Positions 1 through 7,561 of a stretch of 10,949 nucleotides of DNA are shown here, one piece after another. The notes under the pieces were generated by a model. The model worked only from the letters and a program-made list of their open reading frames with translations. It had not been told where the DNA came from and did not search any database. Made by a program: the position numbers and the translations under genes. This DNA comes from Marisimplicoccus framensis_A (GTDB lineage Bacteria > Bacteroidota > Bacteroidia > Flavobacteriales > Flavobacteriaceae): NCBI GenBank assembly GCA_042088875.1, contig JBELLF010000033.1, forward strand, positions 1-10,949, in the 5' to 3' direction. Within the stretch, counting starts at the first letter, position 1. Each line of letters opens with the position of its first letter.

Positions 1-638
1 TCTCTCCAAATGCAATTATGAGGCCTTTATATCAGGAAATTGTATTGCCTAATGTATGTTATGTTGGAGGTCCAAATGAATTGAGATATTGGTTGCAATT
101 AAAAACTTATTTTGACGAAAACAAAATTCAATTTCCAATTCTTAAATTAAGGAATAGTGCATATATAATTGACTCTAAGACTTCAAAAAAAATTAAAAAC
201 TCTGGAATTGAAATCAAATATTTTATGGGAGAACTAAGTGAACTAATAAAACATAAAATAGACAGTACCTCTAGTATTAAGATTAATTTTGATTCTTTAA
301 GATCAAATTTATCATCACAATTTGATGAGTTAAGAAAGGTTTCACTTGAAACAGACAAGTCATTTATTGGTGCCCTTAATGCTCAAGAAAAAAAACAAAA
401 AAAGGGAATTGATGATCTTGAAAAAAAACTGAATAAAGCTGAAAAGAAAAATCATGAAGCTGAAATAGAATCAATAAGGTCTATTTACAATTATCTTAAC
501 CCTCGTAATATTAATCAAGAGAGATACTTAAATTTTGGAAATTTCTACTCATGTAAGGGACCTTCATTTATTAATTACATAGTTGAGAAAATCTCAATAA
601 TGGACGATAAAATATTAATAATAGATCTTGAAGATTAA
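1..638 (+). CDS. bshC: Putative cysteine ligase BshC, C-terminal part (5' end cut by window)
   Basis: BshC is the last enzyme of bacillithiol synthesis, thought to add cysteine to glucosaminyl-malate in the cytoplasm. The reading frame is open to the window edge (first full codon at base 3) and reads SPNAIMRPLYQE before the family signature LPNVCYVGGPNELRYWLQLK, so the ATG at 18 is internal and the gene begins upstream. Next come FPILKLRNSAYIID, a Lys/Glu-rich stretch at about 118-150 (counting from base 18) that looks like the coiled coil of known BshC structures, and a C-terminal block with NPRNINQERYLNF. About 211 residues are visible of a family usually near 530. It ends 21 bases before guaA, which follows bshC in flavobacteria as far as I recall. 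Family assignment rests on motif recognition. It implies that the organism makes bacillithiol, but bshA and bshB are not in view. Confidence 0.88.
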   Translation, partial: SPNAIMRPLYQEIVLPNVCYVGGPNELRYWLQLKTYFDENKIQFPILKLRNSAYIIDSKTSKKIKNSGIEIKYFMGELSELIKHKIDSTSSIKINFDSLRSNLSSQFDELRKVSLETDKSFIGALNAQEKKQKKGIDDLEKKLNKAEKKNHEAEIESIRSIYNYLNPRNINQERYLNFGNFYSCKGPSFINYIVEKISIMDDKILIIDLED

Positions 639-656
639 TTTATAGTTGTATTTTTG
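628..656 (+). promoter_or_regulatory. Predicted Bacteroidota-type promoter of guaA
   Basis: TATTTTTG at 649-656 fits the -7 consensus TAnnTTTG used by the Bacteroidota primary sigma factor. A TTG at 628-630 lies 18 bases upstream, which suits the loose -33 TTG element. The -33 element overlaps the end of bshC. The motif ends only 3 bases before the ATG at 660, so transcription would start at or next to the start codon and give an almost leaderless guaA message. This is a sequence match only. Confidence 0.55.
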
Positions 657-659
657 TCC

Positions 660-2189
660 ATGCAAAATAAAGTCTTAATTGTTGATTTTGGCTCTCAGTA
701 CACTCAATTAATTGCAAGAAGAATTAGAGAGCTTTTTATTTACTGTGAGATTTCACCATTTAACAACCTCCCAGAAGATTTAAACCAATATAAGGCTATT
801 GTGCTTTCTGGTTCTCCTTTTTCAGTTAATCAAAAAAATGCTCCTGAAATTAATCTTAAAGGTATTTTAGGTAATAAACCTGTAATTGCAATTTGTTACG
901 GAGCACAACTAATTGCAAAATCCCTTAATGGAAAAGTTGAGAACTCAAACTCAAGAGAGTATGGAAGAGCTAATCTGTCATTTATTGAAAAAGATTGTAA
1001 GCTTTTCAATAACATAAAAATCAATAATCAAGTATGGATGAGTCATGGAGATACAATTACAGCTTTACCCGATGGTGCATCAGTTATTGCTAGTACAGAC
1101 TCTGTAAAAAATGCTGCTTACTCAATTGACTCTCTTAATTTATATGCTCTACAATTTCATCCTGAGGTTTTTCATACAGATAATGGTCTAAAAATATTTG
1201 AAAACTTTTTCATAGAGGAATTAAAATTTATTAAAGAGTGGAATCCTGAATCTTTTATTGACAGGACAGTTAAAGAGTTGAAATCTGAAGTATTAGATGA
1301 AAAAGTAATTTTAGGACTCTCAGGTGGAGTAGACTCTAGTGTAGCTGCTATTCTACTTGATAGAGCAATAGGTAAGAATTTACATTGCATTTTTGTAAAT
1401 AATGGTCTTTTAAGAAAAAATGAATATGATGAAGTATTAGATCAATATATTGGAATGGGCCTAAATGTCAAAGGTGTTGACGCATCAGATCAATTTATTA
1501 ATGGTCTTAAAGGTGTGACTGATCCTGAGAGGAAAAGGAAGATAATTGGTAATACATTTATTGATGTTTTTGATGAAGAATCAAAAAAAATATCCAATGC
1601 AAAATGGCTTGCTCAAGGAACCATTTATCCAGATGTAATTGAATCAATCTCTGTAAAGGGACCATCTGCAACTATCAAGTCTCACCATAACGTTGGTGGA
1701 CTTCCTGAAAAAATGAACCTTAAAGTTATTGAGCCTCTTAAGATGTTATTTAAAGATGAAGTTAGAAAAATTGGTACTTCTCTAAAAATGTCTAAAGAAA
1801 TACTATCTAGACATCCTTTTCCAGGTCCAGGTCTAGGAATAAGAATTCTTGGCGAAGTTGACTATCAAAGTATAGTACTTATTCAGGAGGCTGATAAAAT
1901 ATATATTGATGCTTTAAAAGAATGGAATCTTTATGATAAAATTTGGCAAGCTGGCTCTATACTATTGCCAGTTAAAAGTGTTGGTGTGATGGGAGATGAA
2001 AGAACATATGAAAGATGTGTTGCATTAAGGGCAGTAGTCTCAACTGATGGAATGACTGCAGATTGGTATGAATTTCCAAATGATTTCTTGAAAGAGGTTT
2101 CCAATAACATTATTAATAAAGTTAGAGGAATAAATAGAGTTGTTTATGATATAAGTTCTAAACCTCCTGCTACAATTGAGTGGGAATAA
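660..2189 (+). CDS. guaA: GMP synthase (glutamine-hydrolysing)
   Basis: GuaA converts XMP to GMP using glutamine nitrogen and ATP, the last step of de novo guanine nucleotide synthesis in the cytoplasm. The N-terminal glutamine amidotransferase domain (about 1-190) shows DFGSQYTQLIARR, the nucleophile Cys79 in ICYGAQ, and His167/Glu169 in QFHPE. The ATP pyrophosphatase domain has the PP-loop SGGVDSS at 221-227. The C-terminal dimerisation domain includes HPFPGPGLGIR and ends in KPPATIEWE, the usual GuaA terminus. The length of 509 residues is normal. I chose ATG 660 over an in-frame TTG at 654 because MQNKVLIVDFGSQ matches family starts and the TTG lies inside the -7 promoter element. All key residues are present. 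It probably leads a transcript with the next two genes, given gaps of 7 and 0 bases. Confidence 0.98.
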   Translation: MQNKVLIVDFGSQYTQLIARRIRELFIYCEISPFNNLPEDLNQYKAIVLSGSPFSVNQKNAPEINLKGILGNKPVIAICYGAQLIAKSLNGKVENSNSREYGRANLSFIEKDCKLFNNIKINNQVWMSHGDTITALPDGASVIASTDSVKNAAYSIDSLNLYALQFHPEVFHTDNGLKIFENFFIEELKFIKEWNPESFIDRTVKELKSEVLDEKVILGLSGGVDSSVAAILLDRAIGKNLHCIFVNNGLLRKNEYDEVLDQYIGMGLNVKGVDASDQFINGLKGVTDPERKRKIIGNTFIDVFDEESKKISNAKWLAQGTIYPDVIESISVKGPSATIKSHHNVGGLPEKMNLKVIEPLKMLFKDEVRKIGTSLKMSKEILSRHPFPGPGLGIRILGEVDYQSIVLIQEADKIYIDALKEWNLYDKIWQAGSILLPVKSVGVMGDERTYERCVALRAVVSTDGMTADWYEFPNDFLKEVSNNIINKVRGINRVVYDISSKPPATIEWE

Positions 2190-2196
2190 AATAAAT

Positions 2197-2709
2197 ATGG
2201 AAGAGTTAGATGATTCATTTAAACCAATGTTAACTCCAAAACAAATGCTTCACAAAGGAATATTTGGAGGTACATATTTTAATCAACTTGTTGACTATAG
2301 AATTTTTCCAAAAGATTGGTTCAAGGATCTTGATGAATCCTATTATTTATCAAAAAAATATTCAGTAAAAATTAATTTATTTAAAATTAAATCAGGTCAA
2401 ACTCAAGAGGAGTGGGAGGAAAAAGGATGGATTCATAAAGATGATCCACGAGGTTGGTTTGAATGGTACTGCAAGTACTATAACGGAAGACGTCACGAAG
2501 ATGACGTTAGGCAGATAAAAAGATGGCTAGCTTTTTGTGGCCCTAAAGGCAGATTTAGAAACGCTATTTATTATAAGATCTTCAAATCAGGTTTAAAAAT
2601 TGAAAATTCAAAACATATTTCACCTAGAATTCAACAGTCTTTATTACATTGGTCATATATAGTTAATAATCAGGACTATGAAAGCTGGAAACTTGAAAAG
2701 CAAAAATAA
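2197..2709 (+). CDS. Conserved protein of unknown function (170 aa)
   Basis: I recognise this as a conserved but uncharacterised family and cannot assign a function. From ATG 2197 it is 170 residues with no signal peptide or membrane segment, so it is probably cytoplasmic. Conserved-looking blocks are LTPKQMLHKGIFGGTYF near the N-terminus (about 12-28), FPKDWF, a central Trp/Tyr/Arg-rich block DDPRGWFEWYCKYYNGRR at 82-99 followed by DDVRQIKRW, and a C-terminal SPRIQQSLLHW at 142-152. From memory, similar proteins with DPRGWFQWYCRYY-like cores occur in cyanobacteria, algae, plants and fungi. The dense Trp, Tyr and Arg suggest a compact fold that binds a ligand or nucleic acid, which is speculation. 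It starts 7 bases after guaA and its stop abuts the next ATG, so it is very likely co-transcribed with guaA. A TTG at 2176 would overlap guaA and is less likely. Confidence 0.85.
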   Translation: MEELDDSFKPMLTPKQMLHKGIFGGTYFNQLVDYRIFPKDWFKDLDESYYLSKKYSVKINLFKIKSGQTQEEWEEKGWIHKDDPRGWFEWYCKYYNGRRHEDDVRQIKRWLAFCGPKGRFRNAIYYKIFKSGLKIENSKHISPRIQQSLLHWSYIVNNQDYESWKLEKQK

Positions 2710-4095
2710 ATGAGAAGTTTTATACTAATAATATTCCTTTTATCAAGTACTTCAATATTTTCTCAAAATATTGTTTCAGATACAATTTTTCATAAGGTTG
2801 AAAGAAAAGAAACTCTTTTTTCAATTTCTCAGAAATATAAAATAACTATCAATGATTTATTAAGTTTTAATCCAGAGCTTAGAGATTCAAGACTTAGAAG
2901 AAGATCAACTATACTTGTTCCTATATTTAAATCTTCAGAGGATTTAAATTTAAAAGTTGTAGAAAACGAATTGATCGAAACAGAATTAACCTCTCTAGAC
3001 TCTATTTACATTCAAAAGAAAAGAAAAAATGATGAATTGAATGTATCTGTACTTTTACCATTTAGATCATCTGAAGTTAATTTTGACTCAATTCAAGAGG
3101 TTGAATCACTTTTTGAAGATAGGAATCTTTACACCATTGCTTTAGACTTTTACTCTGGAATTCTTTATGCAATTAGTGATATAAAAAAAATGGGTGTCTC
3201 AATAAATTTAAATGTTTTTGATACAGAAAACTCCTTAAATAAAATTTTTGAGATATCTAATAAAGAAAGAATTATTAATTCTGATATTATAATTGGACCT
3301 CTTATTCCAAGGAATTTTGAAACTTTTTCTAGTCTTGCTTTCTTGGAGGCAATACCAAAAGTTTTCCCACTTTCTACCATTCCAATAAAAATTTTAAAGG
3401 GAGTTGTACAGACTGTTACTCCTAGGAATCTTTTGAGGAAAAAAATGCTTGAGTACTTGGATACTAATTTAAATAGAGATGAAAATATTGTCATAATAGC
3501 AGATTCACTTAATGGTGATATTGAAAATAGGCTTACAAGTATTTTTCCTAATGCAACCAAAATTAAACCTGAATTCGAAAGTTATATATTACCAGAGCTA
3601 CTTGATTCTCTCTTAGTTGATACACTTCCTAACAAAGTAATTGTTGAATCTGAAATATTTACCCTTATCTCAAGTGTTATTTCACAATTAAACTCGCAAA
3701 TTACATCTGAGAGAGATGTTAGACTCTATACAACATATAGGGGAAATCAATATGATGATCCAAGTATAAATGTTAAGGATCTAGGTAACTTAAGATTTAC
3801 ATATGCCTCTATTTCAAGAAAAATTAATAATGATTCAATTACAGATTTTGAAAGTAATTACATTAACTTCTTTGGAAGCTTTCCTAACAAAGATATTGTT
3901 AGAGGTTATGATGTAACTAAGGATGTTATTCTTAGAAAACTCCTCGATAATAATTTAAATAGAACTGTAAAATATGATGAGCAGACTTACAATGAATCTA
4001 AGTTTTTATATAAAAAAGATACATTAGGTGGTTTATTTAATTCAGCTATATTTCTTTTAGAGCATGTTGATTATGGTATTGAAGAGATTAATTAA
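2710..4095 (+). CDS. Exported LysM-domain protein with a periplasmic binding protein type I-like region
   Basis: The protein has 461 residues. Residues 1-19 form a Sec-type signal peptide (MRSFILIIFLLSSTSIFSQ) with no lipobox cysteine, so it should be released into the periplasm. Residues 28-72 are one LysM domain (HKVERKETLFSISQKYKIT, then LLSFNPEL and ILVPI), a module that binds N-acetylglucosamine chains such as peptidoglycan. After a charged linker, residues from about 110 to the end resemble the type I periplasmic-binding fold, with strand-like NVSVLLPF, the helix segment ALDFYSGILYAI, and SDIIIGPLIP. Annotation pipelines often call such proteins amino acid ABC transporter binding proteins, but no permease or ATPase is adjacent. 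A wall-associated sensor or activator, loosely like E. coli LpoA, is an alternative by architecture only. ATG 2710 directly follows the previous stop codon, with no spacer. Confidence 0.85.
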   Translation: MRSFILIIFLLSSTSIFSQNIVSDTIFHKVERKETLFSISQKYKITINDLLSFNPELRDSRLRRRSTILVPIFKSSEDLNLKVVENELIETELTSLDSIYIQKKRKNDELNVSVLLPFRSSEVNFDSIQEVESLFEDRNLYTIALDFYSGILYAISDIKKMGVSINLNVFDTENSLNKIFEISNKERIINSDIIIGPLIPRNFETFSSLAFLEAIPKVFPLSTIPIKILKGVVQTVTPRNLLRKKMLEYLDTNLNRDENIVIIADSLNGDIENRLTSIFPNATKIKPEFESYILPELLDSLLVDTLPNKVIVESEIFTLISSVISQLNSQITSERDVRLYTTYRGNQYDDPSINVKDLGNLRFTYASISRKINNDSITDFESNYINFFGSFPNKDIVRGYDVTKDVILRKLLDNNLNRTVKYDEQTYNESKFLYKKDTLGGLFNSAIFLLEHVDYGIEEIN

Positions 4096-4104
4096 TAATA
4101 AATT

Positions 4105-4123
4105 AAATAATACCTTATTATTT
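4105..4123. repeat. AT-only inverted repeat after the LysM gene (possible weak terminator)
   Basis: AAATAATA at 4105-4112 and TATTATTT at 4116-4123 form a perfect 8-bp stem around a 3-base loop (CCT), 9 bases after the LysM protein stop. The stem has no G-C pair and is followed by only TG, so it is poor as an intrinsic terminator. It lies directly upstream of the predicted pyrG -7 element and could equally be chance in AT-rich DNA. Confidence 0.35.
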
Positions 4124-4125
4124 TG

Positions 4126-4133
4126 TAAATTTG
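4126..4133 (+). promoter_or_regulatory. Predicted -7 element of the pyrG promoter
   Basis: TAAATTTG matches TAnnTTTG exactly. Transcription would start near 4137-4140 and give a leader of about 20 bases before the pyrG ATG at 4159. No clear TTG lies at the expected -33 distance, where the AT-only inverted repeat sits instead. The same eight bases occur upstream of rpsL. Confidence 0.5.
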
Positions 4134-4134
4134 A

Positions 4135-4160
4135 GTCCGGAAATGTTATTCTAGCCGGAT
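4135..4160 (+). promoter_or_regulatory. Possible leader hairpin overlapping the pyrG start codon
   Basis: TCCGG at 4136-4140 pairs perfectly with CCGGA at 4155-4159, and an outer G4135-U4160 pair can be added. The 14-base loop is AT-rich. The 3' arm contains the first two bases of the pyrG ATG. It stands out because other starts here are preceded by A- or T-rich sequence, while pyrG has CCGG directly before ATG. If the transcript starts within the 5' arm, the hairpin would be shortened, so start-site choice could matter. Function is inferred. Confidence 0.35.
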
Positions 4161-5772
4161 GAATAAGCCTAAATATATTTTTGTTACTGGTGGTGTTACA
4201 TCATCCCTTGGTAAGGGAATTGTGTCTGCATCTTTAGCACGTCTTTTACAAGCTCAAGGCTTAAACGTTGCTATTCAAAAATTAGACCCCTACATAAATG
4301 TTGATCCTGGAACTCTTAATCCATATGAGCATGGAGAATGTTACGTAACTGATGATGGAGCTGAAACTGATCTTGATTTAGGCCATTATGAAAGATTTTT
4401 AAGTAGAAACACTTCACAAAGAAATAATATTACCACCGGAAAAATATACCAAAATGTAATTGAGAAAGAAAGGAAGGGAGAGTTTTTGGGTAAAACAGTT
4501 CAGGTTATACCTCATATCACAAATGAGATTAAAGAAAATATAAGAAATCTTGATTACAATAATAACCTAGATATTGTTATAACAGAAATAGGAGGAACGG
4601 TAGGTGATATTGAGTCCTTACCATTTATCGAAGCAGTTAGACAAGTAATTTATGAAGAAGGTCCTGAAAACTCTATGGTAATACATTTAACTTTAATTCC
4701 ATACTTATCTGCAACCGGCGAACTTAAAACTAAGCCTACTCAACATTCAGTTAAAACTCTTATGGAACTTGGTCTTAAAGCGGATGTTTTAGTTTGTAGA
4801 TCTGAAAGAGATCTCTCAGATGAGGTCAAGAATAAACTCGCACTTTTTTGTAATGTAAAACTAGATTGTGTAATTCAGTCTATCGATGTTGAAACTATTT
4901 ATGATGTTCCCTTGAAGATGAGAGATGAAGGGCTAGATAAAGTTACTCTTCAAAAATTGAATATTAAAGAATCAGAACCAAACTTAGATAAATGGAAAAA
5001 CTTTTTACATAAATTAAAAAACCCTACTCATCAGATAAATATTGGTTTAGTTGGAAAATATGTTGAGTTAAATGATTCATATAAATCCATTCTTGAGTCA
5101 CTAATTCATGCTGGAACTGAAAATGAAGTAAAAGTCAATGTTAAGTCTATTCACTCTGAATATCTTGATAAAGAAAATATTAATAAAAAGTTAATTGATC
5201 TCGATGGGATAATTGTTGCTCCAGGTTTTGGCCAAAGAGGGTTAGATGGTAAAATATTAGCTGTAGAATATGCTAGAGTAAATAAAATTCCTTTCCTAGG
5301 GATATGTTTAGGTATGCAAATGGCAGTAATCGAATATGCTAGAAATGTAAAAAAAATAAGGTACGCTAATTCAACAGAAATTTCAGAAAAATGTAAAGAT
5401 CCAGTTATTGATTTAATGATATCGCAAAAAAAAATAATTAATAAGGGAGGTACAATGAGATTAGGGGCTTGGGACTGTGAAATTCTTAAGAATACAATTT
5501 CTAATAAAATTTACAGTAAAAAAGTAGTTTCCGAAAGACATAGGCACAGATTCGAGTTTAATGATGAATATTCAAAAAAAATTTTTGATGAAAACTTTAT
5601 TGTTGCTGGTAAAAATCCAGAGACTAATCTAGTTGAAATTGTTGAAAATAAAGACCATCCATGGTTTGTTGGTGTTCAATTTCATCCAGAATATAAAAGT
5701 AGTGTATACAATCCTCATCCAATTTTTGTAAACTTTGTAAAAGCTAGTTTAAAAAACTACCTAAAAAAATAG
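4159..5772 (+). CDS. pyrG: CTP synthase (glutamine-hydrolysing)
   Basis: PyrG makes CTP from UTP using ATP and glutamine, the final step of de novo pyrimidine nucleotide synthesis; the family forms tetramers and is activated by GTP. The N-terminal amidoligase domain (about 1-265) begins with FVTGGVTSSLGKGI, with the P-loop lysine at 19, and carries LDPYINVDPGTLNP, EIGGTVGDIES and GELKTKPTQHSV, all typical. The C-terminal class I glutamine amidotransferase domain starts near 292 (NIGLVGKYVEL) and has nucleophile Cys383 in GICLGMQ and His509/Glu511 in QFHPE. The length of 537 residues is normal and nothing is missing. The start is unambiguous because the family signature begins within ten residues of the ATG. 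It probably heads the pyrG-yidC-mnmA transcript. yidC begins 2 bases after its stop codon. Confidence 0.98.
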   Translation: MNKPKYIFVTGGVTSSLGKGIVSASLARLLQAQGLNVAIQKLDPYINVDPGTLNPYEHGECYVTDDGAETDLDLGHYERFLSRNTSQRNNITTGKIYQNVIEKERKGEFLGKTVQVIPHITNEIKENIRNLDYNNNLDIVITEIGGTVGDIESLPFIEAVRQVIYEEGPENSMVIHLTLIPYLSATGELKTKPTQHSVKTLMELGLKADVLVCRSERDLSDEVKNKLALFCNVKLDCVIQSIDVETIYDVPLKMRDEGLDKVTLQKLNIKESEPNLDKWKNFLHKLKNPTHQINIGLVGKYVELNDSYKSILESLIHAGTENEVKVNVKSIHSEYLDKENINKKLIDLDGIIVAPGFGQRGLDGKILAVEYARVNKIPFLGICLGMQMAVIEYARNVKKIRYANSTEISEKCKDPVIDLMISQKKIINKGGTMRLGAWDCEILKNTISNKIYSKKVVSERHRHRFEFNDEYSKKIFDENFIVAGKNPETNLVEIVENKDHPWFVGVQFHPEYKSSVYNPHPIFVNFVKASLKNYLKK

Positions 5773-5774
5773 TT

Positions 5775-7556
5775 ATGGAAGAAAACAGGTTTGATCCTCT
5801 TCAGTTTATAGGATTTCTATTAATATCGGGAATACTAATGTTTTGGTTTTATGAAAATCAATCAAATATGATTGAAAATCAAGAGGGTATACCTGATGAA
5901 GGTCAAGTTGAATTAGTTGAGAAGCCTTCTAATATTACTGATTTACCTAACAAAGAATATCAAGATAATATTGAATTTAATGAAGAAATAATTGTTCTTG
6001 AAAACTCAAAAATTTTATTTGAAATAAGTACAAAGGGAGCAGAAATTAAGAAACTTTTACTTAAAGAGTTCAATAACTATAACAATGATCCTCTATTTTT
6101 AATAAACAACAATAAGTCTATATTTAGCTTTAATATTCCAGTTGGAAGAAATTCAAATATTTATTCACAAGATCTAAATTATACTGCAGAAATAATTGAT
6201 GAAAACTCATCTATAAAACTAAAAGCTCAAATTGATTCTAGTAGTGAACTAGAGTTATCATTCTTTTTAGCAGACAACTCTAGTATAGTTGATTTTGAAT
6301 TAGATATAATCGATAATACAAATTCAAATTATGAAAATGTTTTTTTAATATGGGGAAGAGATTCATTTAGAAATTCAAAAAGTATCGACTATGAAAATAG
6401 ATACACAGCATTATCCTATGGTTTTGAAGGAAATAAGGACTCTTATTTATCTGTTGCTGGCTCAAAAAATAAGGTAATTGATAATGTTAACTGGGTATCC
6501 TTCAGAGAACATTTCTTTAGTTCTATTTTAATTTTGAATAACGAATCTAATCAAGTTAAAGTAAGCTCAGAGGATCTTTCCGGAAATGATGCTTTGGATA
6601 AAAAATATACAAAAAGATTTCTAGCAAATATTCCTTTAAGTTTTGACTCAAACAATCAATTAAGTTTTAGTATGTACTTTGGTCCAACTGATTATGAGAC
6701 TCTAAAGGAGTATAATTTAAATCTTGAAAACTCAGTCCCAATAGGATGGGGTATTTTTGGTTGGTTAAATAGGTTTATCTTCTTTCCATTATTTTCATTT
6801 TTAACAAATTATTTTTCGTATGGAATTGCAATAATTTTAATGACAATAATTGTTAAAGTTGCTATTTCTCCACTAACATACAAGTCGTACTTATCTCAGA
6901 TAAAAATGAAAATGTTAAAGCCTGAGCTTGAGGTTATTAATGAAAAGTATAAGGATGATCCTATGAAAAAGCAACAGGAAACTATGAATCTTTATACTAA
7001 ATCTGGAGCTAATCCAATGTCTGGTTGCTTGCCAGCATTTCTTCAGATGCCAATTTTCTTTGCACTATTTACATTTTTTCCAGTAGCTTTTTCCCTAAGG
7101 CAAAAAAGCTTTTTATGGGCTGACGACTTATCATCTTATGATTCAATTCTAGACCTTGGATTTTACATACCTTTGTATGGAGATCACATTAGTTTATTTC
7201 CAATTTTAGCATCTGTTGCAATCTTTTTTTATACTAAAATGACAACCGGTCAACAAATGATGTCTCCTTCTCAAACAGGTGGGGTTAATATGAAGGTAAT
7301 AATGTATATGATGCCTTTAATGATGCTATTTTTCTTTAATAATTATGCCAGTGGTTTAAGCCTATATTATTTTATCTCAAATGTATTAACCATTATATTA
7401 ATGCTAGTTATCAAAAAATTTATTATTGATGACCAAAAAGTATTATCACAAATAGAAAAGAATAAAAAGAAGCCACTAAAAGTTGGCGGATTTAGGGCTA
7501 GACTTCAAAAAGCTCTTGAAGAGGCAGAGAAACAAAAGAAAGGTAGAGGTCAATAG
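5775..7556 (+). CDS. yidC: Membrane protein insertase YidC
   Basis: YidC inserts and folds inner-membrane proteins, alone or with the Sec translocon. The 593 residues have the Gram-negative layout: an N-terminal anchor at 11-26 (FIGFLLISGILMFWFY), a large periplasmic beta-rich domain at about 55-325, then the conserved insertase core. Core membrane segments lie near 345-366, 418-440, 472-490, 508-523 and 527-547. Between the first two is a charged cytoplasmic loop (KMKMLKPELEVINEKYKDD). Family motifs include ISPLTYKSYLS, GCLPAFLQMPIFFALF and SGLSLYYFISN. The tail (KNKKKPLKVGGF... to the end) is Lys/Arg-rich, as expected for ribosome contact. The position of the catalytic groove arginine of E. 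coli YidC is Lys361, which I recall as normal for Bacteroidota. It sits 2 bases after pyrG and 5 before mnmA, so translation is probably coupled. Confidence 0.97.
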   Translation: MEENRFDPLQFIGFLLISGILMFWFYENQSNMIENQEGIPDEGQVELVEKPSNITDLPNKEYQDNIEFNEEIIVLENSKILFEISTKGAEIKKLLLKEFNNYNNDPLFLINNNKSIFSFNIPVGRNSNIYSQDLNYTAEIIDENSSIKLKAQIDSSSELELSFFLADNSSIVDFELDIIDNTNSNYENVFLIWGRDSFRNSKSIDYENRYTALSYGFEGNKDSYLSVAGSKNKVIDNVNWVSFREHFFSSILILNNESNQVKVSSEDLSGNDALDKKYTKRFLANIPLSFDSNNQLSFSMYFGPTDYETLKEYNLNLENSVPIGWGIFGWLNRFIFFPLFSFLTNYFSYGIAIILMTIIVKVAISPLTYKSYLSQIKMKMLKPELEVINEKYKDDPMKKQQETMNLYTKSGANPMSGCLPAFLQMPIFFALFTFFPVAFSLRQKSFLWADDLSSYDSILDLGFYIPLYGDHISLFPILASVAIFFYTKMTTGQQMMSPSQTGGVNMKVIMYMMPLMMLFFFNNYASGLSLYYFISNVLTIILMLVIKKFIIDDQKVLSQIEKNKKKPLKVGGFRARLQKALEEAEKQKKGRGQ

Positions 7557-7561
7557 TTTCA

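Noticed and set aside
18..638. bshC as a complete 206-residue gene starting at ATG 18
   Set aside because: The frame is open upstream to the window edge and the residues before this ATG (SPNAI) continue the BshC family pattern, so the ATG is an internal methionine.
654..662. TTG at 654 as the guaA start
   Set aside because: It adds only two residues, lies in the predicted -7 element, and ATG 660 gives the normal family N-terminus.
2176..2199. TTG at 2176 as the start of the 170-residue protein, overlapping guaA
   Set aside because: The seven extra residues are just the guaA C-terminus read in another frame; ATG 2197 follows guaA by 7 bases and gives a sensible N-terminus.
3165..3560. A 131-codon minus-strand open frame, and similar antisense frames at 128-358, 1172-1390, 8918-9322 and 9270-9503
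   Set aside because: Each lies opposite a well-supported gene, has no recognisable domain, and is expected from AT-rich coding sequence.
4096..4158. A riboswitch or large attenuator before pyrG
   Set aside because: The gap is only 63 bases and the predicted leader about 20, too short for a known riboswitch; only the small hairpin is supportable.
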